A stretch of 64,000 bases of DNA from Helianthus annuus (GCF_002127325.2 NC_035438.2:145772708-145836707), one strand, 5' to 3'. Shown: positions 22,451-34,167, numbered from the stretch's first letter. Made by a program: numbers and translations. Notes: generated by a model not told the origin, from the letters alone.

Positions 22451-23243
22451 TTTATAATTAATATATTAGGTGAAAATAAATTTAGAAAATTGATTTTCAC
22501 AAACTATATTAAAACTTGAAAAATGACAACAGCCGAAGGATAAGGATCGAAAGACCTGAAATCACAAACTGTTAAATTCAAACAGATAAGACTCGAAAGA
22601 TGGCCCGAAAGATAACACTGTTCGAAAGATCAACAGTATTCGAAAGACTACTGTTGAGTTTTCGAACAAAAACTTCGAAAGATTCCCCTACTCGAAGGAT
22701 CCTTATCTTTCGAAATGAACAGTAGCTCGAAGGATGTATCTTTCGAAAAGATTCCTTGACTCGAAGGATGGCACACTGACTTCGAAGGATTGTTCGAAGG
22801 ATGGTTATCTTTCGAATCTCCTTAATCGAAAGATGATCTGTCGAGCTCGAAAGATATCTTTCGAACACACTCTGACACACTGACACAAGGTTGACTGAAA
22901 AGTGACAGGTTGATGTGGTTGGTGAACCACCTTTCGGCAGAAAGGATGTTCTGCACAAACTTTTCACCAACTTTGAAAATTTTGCCAAAAAAGGGAAGCT
23001 TCTTATCCACACCTAGCAACCGGAATTTGACCGGAATATTTGCCGGAAAATAGCAAACCTTTCAAGACAAAATTTTAAGTTACCCAATCCTTCCCGAACA
23101 ACACCCGGTTAGTTTAAAACACGTTTTTAAGGCTAGAAAGTCCAAAAACACACTAAAAACGGGATCTAAACCAAGAAAACTTTTGTCCAAACACAAACCA
23201 AAGTCTTGCACAAACCCGGTTTTAACAAGGAAAAGAGCCACGG
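22451..23243 (-). other. Copia-A 5' leader with TCGAARGAT cluster
   Basis: Untranslated leader between PBS and gag. 22530-22870 contains many TCGAAAGAT/TCGAAGGAT copies in both orientations, the same motif as in the LTR and spacer. No ORF is convincing. Confidence 0.7.
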
Positions 23244-23256
23244 CTCTGATACCACT
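23244..23256 (-). promoter_or_regulatory. Copia-A primer binding site, tRNA-iMet
   Basis: On the minus strand TGGTATCAGAGCC lies 3-4 bases after the 5' LTR end. It matches the 3' end of plant initiator tRNA-Met, the usual primer for these elements. Confidence 0.9.
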
Positions 23257-23944
23257 TGTAGGTCCCTCAGAGGTTGAGGTTTAACCTATTCCTTGTTATG
23301 TTTAACCCACTAGCGAGTGCGGAATCCAAGCTAGCAAGCAAACCGTAGTTTAGATGAAAGTAAAGCAACAAGAGAAAGAGTAGACAAGCAAAGTATCAAA
23401 GTTTTCTCTTGTATTTCAGTGGACACGGTTACAGACCTTGACCAAACTGAAAATACTCTCTTACAGGACTTGGGTTCACACACAAAAGCTCTCAACACCT
23501 TGAACAAAACTTACACAGAACCTCTTTTGAAGTGAACCCTCATGGATATATATATACCCATATTAGACAGACATGCACGAAGGATAGGTATTCTGGTCGA
23601 AGGATCATCTATCGACCAGAAGTACCTTCGAAAGATATCGAAGGATCTCAACATACCTCGAAGGATGGTATATCCTTCGAGGTCCATCAATATCCATCGA
23701 ACCATCATCTTTCGAGGTCATCGAAGGATACAATCTATCCTTCGATGACATCCTTCGAAGCATCTAATCTTTCAAACACTAAGTGTTGATGTTTGGCCAA
23801 GTCAAACCAGGAGGATGGTTGACTTGGTCAAACACGCATTCCAACACATATACAAACATACAAAGACGTAAACACAACAGACAAAAGACATCGTTTTATA
23901 CATTACAAAATACAGACAAAGTACAGACACAAAGTGCACCAACA
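23257..23944 (-). repeat. Copia-A 5' LTR
   Basis: 688 bp, identical by eye to 8001-8688. It is flanked on the right by the target duplication AAAGG. It includes the same TATA-like run and upstream TCGAARGAT array. Confidence 0.96.
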
Positions 23945-23949
23945 AAAGG

Positions 23950-24280
23950 AAATAGATATTAACAGAGAAAACAATCAGGTGACTGTGATAGTGATGGTGG
24001 AGGAGGGTGATGGTGGGTGGAGGTTGAAGATGAAGTCTCTAAAAATGAAGAAGATGCTCGGATAGTCCCTATGGTTTGGCCTTTTAAAGAAAAGGGTAAA
24101 TTGGTCATTTCACACCCACTTAACAGAGAAAACAAACTGAAGTTAGACCAAGGGACTATCCGGGAACAAAAAATGAAAAGTTGGGGACTATTCAGGTAAT
24201 TTTAGAAAGCTGAGGACTATAGCTGAAAAAATGTGAAACCACAGGGACTATCCGGGCATTTTTCTCATTTTTTTATTATT
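23950..24280. other. Intron-like or intergenic remnant, right of Copia-A
   Basis: Continues the sequence interrupted at 8000. It contains several 'GGGACTATCCGGG'-type phrases in both orientations (24057-24260), which look like part of an old dispersed repeat. No gene is seen. Confidence 0.4.
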
Positions 24281-24685
24281 TAGTACAGAAAATTACATTT
24301 ATTCAAACCGTGTAATGCGCATATTTTTAAAGATGTAATTTTTTTTATTGTTTGGTATATAAAATTACATTTATTCAACCCGTATAATAAATGAGGTTTT
24401 TTTAAAGATGTATTATTTTATTATTTGGTAAACAATATTGCATTTATTCAACCCGTGTAATACACGTGGTTTTAAAGATATAACTTTTTTATTCGTTATA
24501 TAAAATTACATTTATTCAACCCGTACAATATGGTTCTTATAGATATAACTTTTTATTATTTAATATATAAAATTATATTTATTAAACCCGTACAATAAAT
24601 AAGGGTTTAAAGATATATTGTTTTATTATTTAGTATATAAAATTTATTTATTCAACTCCGTGTAATACACGGGGTTATAACCTAG
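24281..24685 (+). mobile_element. Helitron-like 3' terminal array, plus strand
   Basis: About five AT-rich units of 75-90 bp, each built on TTTATTCAACCCGTGTAATACACG followed by AAAGATATAAC. The last ends with a CCGTGTAATACACGG hairpin, a short spacer and CTAG (24682-24685) followed by T. A hairpin followed by CTRR inserted before T is the hallmark of a Helitron 3' end. The 5' end is not recognised. Confidence 0.55.
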
Positions 24686-24704
24686 TTTTATATATAAAGT
24701 AAAA

Positions 24705-25868
24705 CTAGGTTAGAACCCCGTGTATTACACGAGTTTAATAAATATAATTTTATATAGTAAATAAAAAACAATATACTTTTAAAAACCCCTTTTATTACAC
24801 GTGTTGAGTAAATATAATTTTATATATTAAATAATAAAAAAATTATATTTTTAAGAACCTCGTATATTGTGCGGTTTGAATAAATGTAATTTTATATATC
24901 AAATAATAAAAAAAGTATATTTTAAAAAAACCCGTGTATTAACGGGTGGAAGAAATGTAATTTTATATACTGAATAATAAAAAAAATTATATTTTAAAAA
25001 AACTCTGTATATTGTACGGGTTGAATAAATCTAATTTTCTATAGCAAATAATAAAAAAAAGTTATATCTTTAAAAACTCTATGTAATACACGGGTTTATT
25101 TATTGTTAAAAAAAATCTTTCTAAATCAAAATGGATTTTTTTAATTATTTTTATCCATTAGTTTTTTTTAATATATTTTTCTTATTATTTGGTATATAAA
25201 ATTATATTTATTCAGGTCGTGTAATACACGAGGGTTTTTAAAGATATAACTTTTTTTTATTATTTGGTAAACAGTATTACATTTATTTAACCCATGTAAT
25301 ACACATGGTTTTAAAGATATAACTTTTTTATTATTTGGTATATAAGATTATATTTATTCAACCCGTACAATATGATTCCTATATATATAACTTTTTATTA
25401 TTTAATATATAAAATCGCATCTATTATACCTGTGCAATAATGTAGGTTTTTAAAGATATATTGTTTTATTATTTAGTATATAAAATTTATTTATTCAACT
25501 CGTGTAATACAGGTGGTTATAACCTAGTTATTATTTATATTAAATATAAATTTGAAAATCTATCAACATCTAATTTGATTTTTCTTTGGGGTCAGTTTCG
25601 ATTCTTTCACATGAATACTTGTAGAATACCGAATATATGTGGCAAAATATCCGATATTATTTTGGTATATAAGATTTATATTAATGAAATTAATATTTAA
25701 TAAATATGTGGCAAAAGAGGTTATCCGATATTATTTTTGTATATAAGATTTATATGAATGCAATTAATATTTAATAATTTAAATTAAATAATTATTATCT
25801 TTAATTAAGGATGCTCTAGAATAATAACAAGTGTCCCTTCATTGGTTTCTTTTATTATATAGTATAGA
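24705..25868 (-). mobile_element. Helitron-like element, minus strand, with nested or reversed units
   Basis: On the minus strand it begins TCTATACTATATAATAAAAG (25868 downwards), typical of a plant Helitron 5' terminus. A hairpin plus CTAG at 24705-24708 gives the 3' terminus, for a span of 1.16 kb. Inside, 25150-25527 holds units in the opposite orientation that end in their own hairpin and CTAG (25524-25527), so this is a composite. No helicase ORF is present; if mobile it was non-autonomous. Confidence 0.5.
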
Positions 25869-26151
25869 TTAAAAGTTATATACAATTTGTTTAAATATTA
25901 TGTAATAAAATCAATATAATAATTTTTTTAATGATGAAAATAAAAATAAATAATATATTATCACAAAGTTTGGTTTTGTTGATTAAACTAAATAATATTT
26001 ATTAGGAGAGTTATCTATAATTAATCAGAATAGATTAAACTAAATAATAATTATCCATAAGAGATTAAACTAAATAATAATTATCCATACAACATGGCCT
26101 AATATGATGACAAGTGTCCCGAAAATGGTTTCTTTTATTATATAGTATAGA
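25869..26151 (-). mobile_element. Second Helitron-like 5' terminus, minus strand
   Basis: The sequence CTTTTATTATATAGTATAGA preceded by ACAAGTGTCCC recurs at 26144-26151 as it does at 25861-25868. This is a second copy of the same 5' terminal region, with an AT-rich body and no own 3' hairpin before the next copy. Confidence 0.45.
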
Positions 26152-26202
26152 TCTAGAATTCACATATATCGGGATAAAACGATAAAAAATACCAACGGTT
26201 TT

Positions 26203-27226
26203 AATTTTTTTTAAGGCAAGTAACGAGGTTAGCCACTAAAGGGGTATGGTCCCAGATCTCGCGTCAACGTCGACCGCGAGGAACCACTACCCTTATCAAA
26301 ACCCCCACTAGCTAACAACATACTTATGTCCATGCGGGAACGCATCGACACAGTGGTTGAGTCCAATCTGTCCAGTGATGGAGGAGGAGTTACCTGGAAT
26401 ATGAGAACGGTATAGCGATGCGGCTTGCACCGCATCTGGTGTATGAAAACGGAAGTATTCACAGCGATGCGGCCTGTCACCGCATCTAGTGAACACTTCT
26501 ATCAATACAGAGAAGCTGGATAACAGCAACAGTCACCACGGACGACGATGCGGCCTGGCACCGCATCTCGCGTATTTCTTGATCAAAGAGTGAGACGCGG
26601 GAACATCTACAGTTACCACAAACAGCGATGCGGCTTGCACTGCACCCTGTCTACTCATCAAGTAGGACTGACACCACAGAGCAAGTAGCACCAATGGCAG
26701 CCGCCTGTCAGGACTACGTAAGAAACAAACTGACGTGGCGTCGCCTCCCCGGCCAACATGTCTGACACACCTGCAAAGGTGCAGCATGCCGTCAGTCTAT
26801 CCATCCACCTCCTCCTTCACTCCTCGGCTATAAATACCAACCCCAAACCAGGTTTGAGGTATCTCTTCACAACTCTCTCACTACTACTACTATCATACTT
26901 TGCTTCCCAAGCAGACTACTGATTCTCACGCCGGAGAGTGGTAACAAGGAGCACCCCCACCCCATCTTCCTTGTTACGAGTCACGGTTTGTTTCCTTGTG
27001 CAGGAGATCGACCCACCGGTGATCCAGCCAGCGATCCTCGAGAGGAAGAGATTAACCCTTCTTGACGAGACCAGTGAGTTAACCTTGCCCGGTTAACCAT
27101 TGTTTCATCAGCCACCATGACATCGGGCGTTGTAGCCAAGATCGACTACTCTACCACCGCCAGTCCCTTGGCTCTCTCAGATGCACGGAAACCCAACCTC
27201 CACCCGTCCAAAGGCACGACAATGGT
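26203..27226 (+). mobile_element. Unclassified 1-kb promoter-like insert between 20-bp direct repeats
   Basis: The insert is bounded by near-identical 20-bp direct repeats (26182-26201 and 27228-27247, one mismatch, ending CCAACGGTTT). It contains four or more GATGCGGC...GCACCGCATC hairpin motifs (26410-26640), a TATA box (26829-26836), and a leader-like stretch ending TGTTTCATCA near 27110 that resembles the 3' end of Tat/Ogre-type gypsy LTRs. A Kozak-like ATG follows at 27117, but the frame is short and unrecognised. No PBS is seen. It could be a solo LTR, a retroposed leader or a filler insertion. Confidence 0.35.
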
Positions 27227-27247
27227 AATAAAAAAGACCAACGGTTT

Positions 27248-27532
27248 CATTTATTATGTCACAAGTGCTTCGTATCAGAACCAAAAGAGATATGTTCATA
27301 AAAAGAGGTTTATCCAAAAGTGGTGTTACGGGAAAAATATTTATCATTTTAGTGTTTTTTTCAAAACTATTTAGTAAAATAGTATTTTCCCTTATTTTTT
27401 ATTTACTTTTTTATTAATTCATTCGTTTATTAGAATAAAAAATTGGGGAAAAAAAGGCAAATTTACTCCAGTGCACATTTCGATGTTTTGGTGAGTCATT
27501 TTTTGTTCTTTTATTATATTTTTATCTTCTTA
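27248..27532. other. AT-rich interval without recognised features
   Basis: Low-complexity T-rich sequence between the 1-kb insert and the next Helitron-like end. I see no gene or repeat boundary. Confidence 0.4.
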
Positions 27533-27622
27533 CTAGGTTAGAACCCCGTGTATTACACGGGTTGAATAAATGTAATTTTATATATTAAATAACAAAATGT
27601 TATATCTTTATGAACCTCGTAT
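27533..27622 (-). mobile_element. Helitron-like 3' terminus interrupted by Gyp-A copy 2
   Basis: On the minus strand: a CCCGTGTAATACACGGGG hairpin, spacer, then CTAG (27533-27536). The unit matches those at 24281-25527. Its upstream part is cut at 27622 by the Gyp-A LTR, so the remainder should lie beyond the far end of that element; it is not found before the window end. Confidence 0.5.
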
Positions 27623-30291
27623 TGTAACACCTCGTGTTACCACGAGTCAAAGTCAAGTTTGACTTCTTTGACTGTAATTAGTCTATTTATGTCTTATTTG
27701 TATTATGTGGAGTAAGTGTTGTTAATCAAAAAGGAATCGAAGTAATCGAATGTTTAATCAACGCGTTTACGACTATGAATAGTAGGAAGTAACAATGCGA
27801 TAAAGTCAATCAATCAATAATCAAGCTAATCAAATCATCAATCAAACTCGAGACTCGAATTATGCAGTTTTTGGTGTGATTATACGTGTGTATGTGCCTT
27901 ATGTGTTATTTGTGCACGTTTACTTTATGTTATGTGTGGTGATCAAATCGAATCGAAACTCGAAACTCAATCGAAATCGAATTATGATGAATGGCAGCGT
28001 AAGGATAGTGTGAAATATAGATGCTTGTATGTAGATATAGTAGTTGGGATTAAAAGTAATTTGAATAGGAAACTCAATCGTATTCGTGTCGTATTCAATC
28101 GGAATCGAAACGTAAAAAATCGTCGCGCCAAACACTCGAAACAGGCTGTTGACCGATCAGGCTCCCCGCCGATCGAACAGCCCAGCCGATCGGACGGACT
28201 GTCCGATCGAGCAGGCTGTCCGATCGGGATGCCTGGCCGATCGGCCAGTCCTTTCCTCTTTTGGAAGCCTATAAATAGGCCTGTCATTGTCATCTTTTAG
28301 AAACTCTCTGACCTACCAACTCGTGCTCCTCTTCTTTTCTCAGATTTCTCTCAATCCCGGTAAGTTTTCATCCTAAATCTTGTACTTTCTTGATCAATGC
28401 ACACTCCTACACCTTTCTATCTTTCAAATCTTGATTTCTAACTGTGAAATCATCAAGATCTAAGTGTTCTAGGATGATGTCATCATGGTGTTCTTCAAGA
28501 ACTTCATGTTTTGGCCTCAATCCACCAAGAATCACTTGGATCTAGCCGATTTCCACATAAACAAACTAAGATCTATCACAGATCGGAACATTTACATGGT
28601 GTAAAGGATTGAAAGAAGGATTTCCAACTTTCTTTCAACTCTTTTACACTCAATGCCTTCAAAACGGTAAAAACGGAGCTTGAGCCAACTCACTAATCAT
28701 TCTAATGGTTGAGTGGCTCAAGATTCGGGTTCTGCCTACAAGGTTCACCGATTCCGGGTTAAACGTTAAACTATCGTTCCGAACCATTCACTGGCCGGAC
28801 TTGGGTGATTCCTGTCCAAGCATGGGAAACAAGTAAGAACGAAGGCTCCATAGTTCAGCTCGTTGTCAAAATACCTCGATATAACGCCAAACAATCAGAA
28901 CAGCCAAGTGTTAGACGAACGGGCCGACCAGGTCAGGATGCTGACCGATCGAACAGGCTGTTCGAACGAACAGCCCAACCGATCGGACATGTCAGCCGAT
29001 CGACCAGGCCAGCCGATCGCCTAGCATATGGCCCCACACTTTGACAGTTTCATGAAGTATGGTATTAAATGAAGTAATGTTCGATCGACCGACTGTTTGT
29101 CAACATTACTCTTTGGATCATGAGATACTATGCTTCAACACTTAATCGATTTTCAACTTGTTCGATGTAGTGGAGTGCCACCCGATCGAACATGTTGTTC
29201 GATCAGGTGACATCCTGCTGAGGACTTACTACTGAAGTGTCTAGCCGATCGGTTAAGCCGGCCGATCGAACAGGCCGTTCGATCGATCGACCTGAAAGGT
29301 AAGAACACTTCAATGTTCTCAAATACTACAACGAAAACCTCAAAAGGACAAACCATCATACACAAACACATCCTACTACCGGCCGATCAAACAGGCTGTC
29401 CGAACGGACTGTCTAACCGAACAAACACCCGTCCGATCGAACCTACAGTTCGATCGACCAGGCTGTTCGACCCATCATCACTTGTTCCCATTTTACTCGT
29501 TACTCATCGTTATGCTATCGAACTATTCAGGCTAACCCTACTCTCAAGCGCTCCCTTCAATCCATCAAGCAAACTGCTGTGAGTATACTCAAACCCTTTT
29601 TGCTTTAGCACTTTTGGGTGTTACATACGTTACTTATCTATATCACAATCGAACACACTACCCAATTACTTTAAATGCTAACCGTTATGCATGTATTACG
29701 TGACTAAATGAATGCTTGTTGTTATGTTTGGACTCAACACCCGTTCACACGGGGGTTGTTAAGGACAATTACTTGCATGGATTACGGTGGTAATCATGTA
29801 TTGCGAACTGTCTCGGACAGTCAACCCGCAGTCATTGGTATCGATAGATCCATGTCGATAATTAACATGCTTCGTTTTCCTCTGTGTACGTGCTGGTTAT
29901 GCGTAAACTATTTCGAACTCTATATGCTATTATCAAACTTGTATGCTCACCTTTACATTTTATGTATTGACTGTATTTTAACGTATGTGACAGGTGTTTA
30001 CTTGCTAGGGAAGCGAGGCTAGAATAAAGCTCTAGAGCCCCCCAACAAATAGTTCTCTGTCAAGATCAGGCTAGGGTTCTTTAGAACAAACAAACAATAT
30101 TTATTTAATATTTAAATCTGAGTTGTCGGAACATAATATTTGACTGGTTGTTATCTGTAATAATTTGTTTTACTGTTTGGGATACGGTATGGGACGTATT
30201 ATTTAAACTGAATGGTAATGATAGTTGTTGTGGAAACTTGTTTCGCTCAGTGCCATGCCCCGATGATTCCGCCATCGGTTGGTGTGTGACA
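27623..30291 (+). repeat. 5' LTR of Gyp-A copy 2
   Basis: 2669 bp, TGTAACACC to GTGTGACA. Landmarks: TTGAC-type repeats (27645-27674), palindromic GATCGAACAG arrays (28142-28245, 28910-29030, 29180-29290, 29380-29475), TATA box 28270-28277, donor-like GTAAGT 28360-28365, donor-like GTGAGTATACTC 29579, and acceptor-like TATGTGACAG ending 29993. It is followed three bases later by the PBS, which fixes the right end. Confidence 0.94.
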
Positions 30292-30294
30292 GAT

Positions 30295-30307
30295 TGGTAT
30301 CAGAGCC
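30295..30307 (+). promoter_or_regulatory. Gyp-A copy 2 primer binding site, tRNA-iMet
   Basis: TGGTATCAGAGCC just after the LTR, complementary to the 3' end of initiator tRNA-Met. Confidence 0.92.
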
Positions 30308-32615
30308 ATAACTATAGGGAATTAGGCTAGACACGACCTAGTCCGGGTCGCTGTCTTAGAGACCTAGACTATAGTTAGGAACCAACAGACCAAGCTTATG
30401 TGCTATACCCAGCTATTTCACGCTATCACTGCACTCGAATTTCCGAATAGAGTCAAGCGATTTAGTCAGGATTAGGTGTGAAAACCGCAAACTCCCGACT
30501 AAATTACTTGACCAATGCTGATTTTACCAATTTATCGATGATTTCCTCATTATTTTCGATAACAAACGAGGAGAATTATACCAAATCAGGAGTGAAATCC
30601 ATATTTTGATGAATAATCTCCTCAATTTTACTAAAACAAGGAAGAAGTTGCTAAGCTAGGGGTGAAACCCTAACCTTGACAACTTGTTCTAGATTTTTAT
30701 TTATCTCACCAAAGCCTCGACGGACTCCAATGACCTGAACTCGCAAGTATGACCTAGGGAATGCGTGTTGAATGCCCAAGAATCGAGGCAGAAACACGAC
30801 CCTGGAAGTCGAAATGTGACGACAAGTCTATTGTGAATAGTCGAATCGCTTTGGGTAGTCAACGTCTATTAGCCACAGACAATCTATCTCTCGATTTTAT
30901 GTGTCTCGATTTTGAGCCCGCAATTGCTTACTCTGATAATTCGTCGATTTTGTGTGTTTTATGTGTATTTATCTGTTTATGTGTTTAAGATTTTGAAAGT
31001 TCCTCGATTTTTGCTATCACTTCGATCGACACACACGACTCGCATTGCTACCCCAAGACGATAACAAGTCCCTGCAATTCTAGGCGACATTATGCTATGA
31101 TATACGATTATACTATACGACTCGACATGCTATACTACCATACTGTGACAACTTGTGTTTCGAACCTATCTTTGTAGTTAATGTAACGTATGTGAACGTT
31201 ATGTGATTATGTGAACTTTGATAATTAATTGAATGTTATGTTATAGGTTATGTGTATTGAAGGTATGTATATTAAACAAGCCCAAGCGCACAAATCGAAC
31301 CGATCGCACAAGCCCATTCGGGCCATATCCTTTGTATTCGGATCAAGGGCAGCCCATGATGGGTTCGGCCCACTCCCTTTTTGCATGCATAACACCATGG
31401 AGTAAGGGTATACTCCTCATAACTTGCAAAACATAACACACACAAAACCCTAGTTCTCTCCTCTCTCTCTCTTGTTCGACGACAATCTTCATAGCCGAAG
31501 CCCCATCTCGTGAAGCTCCTTGTTCGGATCAATCTTTGATCTACTTTCTAATCGGTTAGTGTTTCATGATTTGTTAAATGATGTTGTGATTCCATGATTT
31601 GATATAATGGTTAGGGTTGTATATATGATGAATGATGATGTTTACGTGAGAATGTTTATGTGAATCGGATTGCATGTATTGATTATAGGAACCGAATGAA
31701 TGTATGTAAATCAACTGTGATATGTTTGAACTCGGATGATATGTGTTAATCCTAGTGTTTAATCCTAGTGATAACAACCTTGTTTTGATCGAATAAACGT
31801 TAAATGGAAACTGTTTGATTGTTTTGACCACACATATAGAAACTATTAATTGGTGTAACTGAATTGCATAAGTTTAGGGAATTTGGTAGCAAATCGCACA
31901 AGATCAGATCACACAAGATCTGATCTGATCGCACAAGTGTGGTCGCACAAGATGGGTACAACCATCAAAGCACATTGTACAACCTAGGATTTGCATGATC
32001 GCACAAGACTTGTGGATCGCACAAGGTCACTGTTTGTCATAAATTGGGCCGAGTCTGCTGTTGGACTTCTTAATGGTTGGGCCGGGTTAATGTGTTGGAT
32101 CGCACAACCCGTTATGAGTCGCACAAGATGTGCTGGACGCACAACAAGTTGGGCCAAGTATTATTGGGCTTTCATTTGGATCGCACAAGCTTGAATATGT
32201 TATGTACTTGACTGCTAATGTGTTGCCATGATCAATACGTGTTCGTAACATGTTAGTTTATGTGTAAACTTACGTGCACTACTTGAACCTAGACCTGACT
32301 CGTATGGTAACCCTGTTAGGACGTGGTTGACCCCTTATAGCTCAAGTAACCTTTTCGTGTATCTGCCGAGCAAACCAAGGTGAGTTCACACAAGACTTGT
32401 GGATCGCACAAGCTTGAATATGTGCTTATGTGCTTCTGTGATTTTGTGCTCTACGTGCTTATGTGCTTCTGTGATTACGTGAATCTGTGGTTATGTGCCA
32501 ATGTGTTTATGTGATACAAGTTTCGACGTGTTCCTAAGCTTTAGATAGAACTAGACGTGTGAGGTGAGATTCAATCATGTTGTGTTGAGTCCTGTGACGA
32601 TGTCTGTTGCAGACA
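30308..32615 (+). other. Gyp-A copy 2 leader with TCGCACAAG array
   Basis: 2.3 kb between PBS and gag ATG with no convincing ORF. TCGCACAAG and close variants occur at least ten times between 31285 and 32415, often as GATCGCACAAG. The stretch ends with an acceptor-like TGTCTGTTGCAG at 32601-32612, three bases before the gag ATG. Confidence 0.7.
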
Positions 32616-32715
32616 ATGTCGTCTGGATCCCGACACCATCTTACTCGCCAAGAAAAGAGAGACAAACGTCTTGCTGCTATCATCGCCAAGCAAGTGGCAA
32701 AAGCTGTAAGCGAGG
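32616..32715 (+). pseudogene. Gyp-A copy 2 gag, first 33 codons
   Basis: The ORF starts MSSGSRHHLTRQEKRDKRL, is rich in basic residues, and is cut after 33 codons plus one base by Gyp-B. The frame resumes exactly at 56762 (VYENVSKSSEE), and the CGAGG target copy is repeated on both sides. This confirms that gag was open at this point when Gyp-B inserted. Confidence 0.9.
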
Positions 32716-34149
32716 TGTCACGACCCTCGGCCCCGGTTTGACCAGGTCCAGAGCCGCGAGGCAGGAAATCCCGTGGTATTAAATTTTAAGCGACAGCGGA
32801 AGTCTTTTAAAACAGGATCTTTTAATATTAAAACTGCCCGTTTATATAATTTAGGGATAAAATCCCATAATTTACAATAAGGTGATTTCACTGGGAAATC
32901 TTTTATTTCTCAAAACATGTTTCTTTATTTATTTACATTGAGCCACTTCTCTATGCTTGTAGTGCTTCACGGCACTTTTCTTGGATCACAATAGATCACC
33001 TGAAACATGTTTAAAAAAGGTTTTGTCAGCGGGGAAATACTGAGTGAATCATTCAGTTTACTAAAAATGACACATTGGTTATAAATTACAGTATTAAGAG
33101 CGATTACAATGTTTCTGATATCAAACCAACTACCCACGGTACTTTGTCACTCGACCCATTGGCCCTCTGATTCTCCAATGGTGTCTGTGATTATGGTCAT
33201 ATCACCCATTGGCTGCCCCAATGGTGAAGATTATCAAGTAATGTATACAAAACCCCACATACCGGCTGTAACTTGGTGATTACAAAGACTTAATCCCTGT
33301 AATTATAACTTTGAAAATAACTTGGAGTTTTGTAAAACAGTTGATAAAAAGAGAATGACTCACATTGCAGATTTAACGAGCAGTGTATAAGCTTACTGAT
33401 TAGCCTTGATTAACCTAATTTAAATAACAATGCACACAAACGAGGTTAGTAACTAATACAGCAGTTACGACAATTCACGAGATTAAACCCTCACAACGAT
33501 TTACAAAGTCCAATACTTATTAATTCAGCGAATTCACAATGAATGACAGAGTATAGCCCGAGTTCGGACAGCACTCAAACATTTAAGTCGAAATCACGAT
33601 GAATAACAAAGTATAAACTCAATTTGAGCGGCACCCAAACAATCGTTGGATAGTTTCAATCGATCGGACGTTGTATCGTAATAGCGATCGAGTTATTACC
33701 CTGTTTTGCGGCAGCGTTTCGAGATTGGTGTGTGTTGTGAACTGTTTCTACGATATCTCAGTGTCTAATTTGAGTTTTATCGTCGTTCAAATGCCAAATT
33801 TCAATTGCCAATGCCCTCTATTTATACACGAATTTTGACCCCCCTCGCGTGACGCGAGGGGTACCCCTTGGGGCTTTGCGTAGCGCGAGGGGTCACCTAT
33901 TTTCTATAGGTAGCCACGTCCCTAACTAGGCTTGCTGAATTGACAGTTTCATAAAATTCGGTTTTGACAGATAGTTATATGGATAATCGTAACTAGGGTT
34001 TTACCCCCTTGAGTTTTAGGGGCCCTGATCCTGATTCTGATTGTTCTGAAAATTTTAGGGTTTATGCAGAATTACTTGGGTTTCTCAATTAGGGTTTCCT
34101 TAATAGATAATTAACATACTAAGTATTAATTTTAGTGAGAGTTGTTACA
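32716..34149 (-). repeat. Gyp-B 3' LTR
   Basis: 1434 bp; on the minus strand TGTAACAACTC to GGTCGTGACA. TATA box at 33819-33826 (minus). A CCCCTCGCGTGACGCGAGGGG hairpin and a second GCGCGAGGGG half lie at 33841-33895, immediately upstream of the TATA. Confidence 0.94.
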
Positions 34150-34162
34150 TCCTCCCCACCTT
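34150..34162 (-). promoter_or_regulatory. Gyp-B polypurine tract
   Basis: On the minus strand AAGGTGGGGAGGA directly precedes the 3' LTR. Confidence 0.85.
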
Positions 34163-34167
34163 AAGAA

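Larger units (their letters stand above)
8001..23944 (-). mobile_element. Copia-A: complete 15.9-kb Sirevirus-like copia element with an extra ORF
   Basis: Complete Ty1/copia retrotransposon on the minus strand. In element order: 5' LTR 23257-23944, PBS 23244-23256, gag 22450-18458, pol 18449-15003, non-coding spacer, extra ORF 12202-8729, PPT 8689-8701, 3' LTR 8001-8688. The target duplication AAAGG is perfect (7996-8000 and 23945-23949). The two 688-bp LTRs show no difference by eye, so the insertion is recent. The long gag with two zinc knuckles, the long spacer with several polypurine tracts, and the extra ORF all suit the Sirevirus group. One stop codon in pol is the only obvious coding lesion. 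Confidence 0.95.

Noticed and set aside
25461..25700. 79-codon frame in the Helitron-like region
   Set aside because: Chance frame in AT-rich repeat units; no homology recognised.
30295..30307. tRNA genes near the PBS sequences
   Set aside because: Only the 12-14 bases complementary to the tRNA 3' end are present, with no cloverleaf sequence around them.
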